This document shows, one piece after another, positions 4,556 to 6,114 of a stretch of DNA of 6,114 nucleotides. Position 1 is the first letter of the stretch, and each line of letters opens with the position of its first letter. Origin of the DNA: an uncultured Eubacteriales bacterium (GTDB lineage Bacteria; Bacillota; Clostridia; Oscillospirales; Oscillospiraceae); assembly GCA_900321335.1 (NCBI GenBank), contig ONVR01000072.1, forward strand, positions 1 to 6,114, read 5' to 3'. Position numbers and translations under genes: made by a program. A model generated the notes under the pieces. The model had not been told where the DNA came from, made no database searches, and worked only from the letters and a program-made list of their open reading frames with translations.

Positions 4556-6114
4556 ATGAACAGCAAGAAACTGGAGAAACGATCGGCCTTCCCGGTGGGA
4601 CCGGACAGGGCGCGCATGGCAGAGTGCGCCGTGCGCTTTGTCTTGAGCCTGCTGGCGGCATGGGCGCGGGTGTTCGGAGATATTTCGCCCTTTGCCGCGG
4701 CACTGACGGCGTCGTCCGGCAGAGGGGCGGGGTGTATCTTTTCCCTGCTGGGCGCCGCGGCGGGGTATCTGATGGGGCCGTCGCTGATGACGGGACTGAA
4801 ATACATAGGCGTCAGTCTGCTGGCCGCGGCTGTGGGAAACCTGTTTGCCGGACTGGAGCCGGGGAAGAAGCGGTGGTTCATGCCGACGGTTTCGGCGCTG
4901 CTGTGCATGACCATCGGCGGGGTGTTTGCCCTCCGGCAGGGGCCGGACGCCCGGGCGGTTTTGCGGATCGTGACCGACGCCGTCATCTGCGGCGGCTGTA
5001 CCTACTTTTACAAGCTGGCTCTGTCTCCCTGGAACGGAAAGCTCAATTTCGATTACGCATCGGAGACGGGACACACGGTAGGCGTGCTGATGCTGCTGGG
5101 GACGCTGGTGCTGACCCTGTCGGATCTCCGGCTCTTCGGCGTTATGTCTTTGGGCAACGCGGCGGCAGCCTTCTGCGTGATGCTCTTTGCCTATAAGGCC
5201 GGGGCGGGAACGGGGTGCGCCGTGGGCGCCGCCATGGGGATCGTGATCGACGCCCACGGTGACGGCGGACTCTTTTTCGCCGCCGCCTACTGCCTGGCCG
5301 GGCTTGCCGCAGGCGTCCTGTCCCGGCGCAGACGGCTCTTCAGCGCGGTGGGCTTTATCCTGGTCAACGCCGCCCTGACAGCCGCCTTTTATGGAAACGC
5401 CGGGCCCCTTCTGGAGACCATGGTCGCCTCTGTGGCCTTCGCCGCGGTGCCGGAGAGCGTCATGTCCCGGTTCGGCGCTCTGGTATACAGCGGCAGCCCG
5501 GCCATGGGGGCACAGCGGTCCCGGGAATACCTGTGCCGGCGGGTGGAGCAGGCGTCCCTGGCCTTTCACGACCTGTACGAGACGGTCAAAAGCGCGGCGG
5601 GCTCCCCGGAGAGCGACGCGGATGTTGCCACGGTCTTCGACCGGGCGGCGGCCTGCACCTGCATGACCTGTGAAAACACCACAAAGTGCTGGTTCCGGGA
5701 TTACGAAACCACAAAAAAGGTGCTCAGCGGCGTCACTCCCAGACTGCTCCAGAACGGGGGACTGCAGGGAGAGGATCTGCCGGACTTTTTCTCCCGGGAG
5801 TGCCTGCATTATCCGGAGTTCATCACGGCCATCAATTTTGAGATCCACGCCCTGCTGTACCGGCGTCAGTACCGCAGCCGCCTGCGGAACAACCAGAGCG
5901 CCGCGTTCAATCAGTACGCGGATATGGCGGCGATCCTGGGGGACCTGTCCCGGGAGCTGGCCTCTGTGACGGAGGGAGAGCCTCTGCTGGAAAACCGGCT
6001 GCGGAAGTATCTTCTCAGCCGGGGCCTGCAGACGGCGGTGGCCGTGTTCCGGGACCGGGGCGGAAGGCTGCATCTGGAGTTAAACGGTGGTGCCGACGTC
6101 CTTGTGCGGGATCC
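4556..6114 (+). CDS. spoIIE: Stage II sporulation protein E, N-terminal part (cut by window end)
   Basis: SpoIIE is the membrane-bound PP2C-type phosphatase that dephosphorylates SpoIIAA to switch on sigma-F in the forespore, and it also acts with FtsZ at the polar septum. The frame stays open from the ATG at 4556 to the end of the window: 519 codons plus two bases, with no stop. Residues about 24-310 form roughly ten hydrophobic segments, as in the family, for example about 24-52, 57-75, 80-102, 108-128, 135-158, 177-222, 224-262 and 267-310. A soluble region follows, with a cysteine cluster at Cys367, 369, 372 and 378 ending in CW, resembling the central Cys-rich segment of clostridial SpoIIE. 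It continues with a helical, charged stretch to about residue 495. The family protein is about 800 residues, so the phosphatase domain should lie beyond the right edge. The start is supported by GAGGGAG (4544-4550) 5 nt upstream. The gene lies downstream of the long-spacer promoter at 4477-4509 and is divergent from the leftward unit. Confidence 0.9.
   Translation, partial: MNSKKLEKRSAFPVGPDRARMAECAVRFVLSLLAAWARVFGDISPFAAALTASSGRGAGCIFSLLGAAAGYLMGPSLMTGLKYIGVSLLAAAVGNLFAGLEPGKKRWFMPTVSALLCMTIGGVFALRQGPDARAVLRIVTDAVICGGCTYFYKLALSPWNGKLNFDYASETGHTVGVLMLLGTLVLTLSDLRLFGVMSLGNAAAAFCVMLFAYKAGAGTGCAVGAAMGIVIDAHGDGGLFFAAAYCLAGLAAGVLSRRRRLFSAVGFILVNAALTAAFYGNAGPLLETMVASVAFAAVPESVMSRFGALVYSGSPAMGAQRSREYLCRRVEQASLAFHDLYETVKSAAGSPESDADVATVFDRAAACTCMTCENTTKCWFRDYETTKKVLSGVTPRLLQNGGLQGEDLPDFFSRECLHYPEFITAINFEIHALLYRRQYRSRLRNNQSAAFNQYADMAAILGDLSRELASVTEGEPLLENRLRKYLLSRGLQTAVAVFRDRGGRLHLELNGGADVLVRD

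Noticed and set aside
4532..6073. Minus-strand ORF of 513 codons opposite spoIIE
   Set aside because: The plus frame shows SpoIIE membrane segments and the Cys cluster. The antisense product is rich in Arg, Gln, Gly and His without structure, a GC-driven artefact.
1..6114. tRNA, rRNA, CRISPR array or insertion sequence
   Set aside because: No cloverleaf with a TTCGA arm, no rRNA signature, no regularly spaced repeats and no transposase with terminal repeats were seen. The only long exact repeat noticed is the 28-bp pair.

Overview
The window looks like the chromosome of a spore-forming, anaerobic member of the Clostridia, most likely Oscillospiraceae-like. The reasons are a GC-rich spoIIE gene, an aldo/keto reductase carrying two C-terminal iron-sulfur motifs, strong AGGAGG-type ribosome binding sites and intrinsic hairpin terminators. 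The family assignment is inference from gene style and base composition, not from a search.

Layout, left to right. Positions 1-215 hold a possible T-box-like scrap, an intrinsic terminator and a weak promoter. Positions 216-1466 (+) encode an XRE-type helix-turn-helix domain fused to an essentially full-length PurM (AIR synthase)-like domain; this gene is bracketed by two exact 28-bp copies of a terminator-type hairpin. Positions 1626-2744 (+) encode an aldo/keto reductase with two 4Fe-4S motifs behind a good sigma-A promoter, followed by a strong terminator. Positions 2825-3850 (+) encode a PLP-dependent threonine-aldolase-family enzyme, closed by a long bidirectional hairpin terminator.

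Positions 3913-4555 contain no convincing protein gene but are not empty. A near-consensus promoter reads leftward (TTGACA, 17 bp, TAATAT) into about 400 nt ending in the hairpin at 3871-3906, whose leftward T-run is six residues long. This unit is either an unrecognised structured RNA or the remains of a small gene. To its right lie small hairpins and then a rightward promoter with an unusual 21-bp spacer. Positions 4556-6114 (+) are the first 519 codons of spoIIE, cut by the window edge before the phosphatase domain.

The four protein genes do not form an obvious pathway: each is separated by a terminator, its own promoter, or both. They look like independent units, and there is no evidence here of a multi-gene system. 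The parts most worth a second look are the HTH-PurM fusion with its flanking repeats, the leftward transcription unit, and the promoter architecture of spoIIE.
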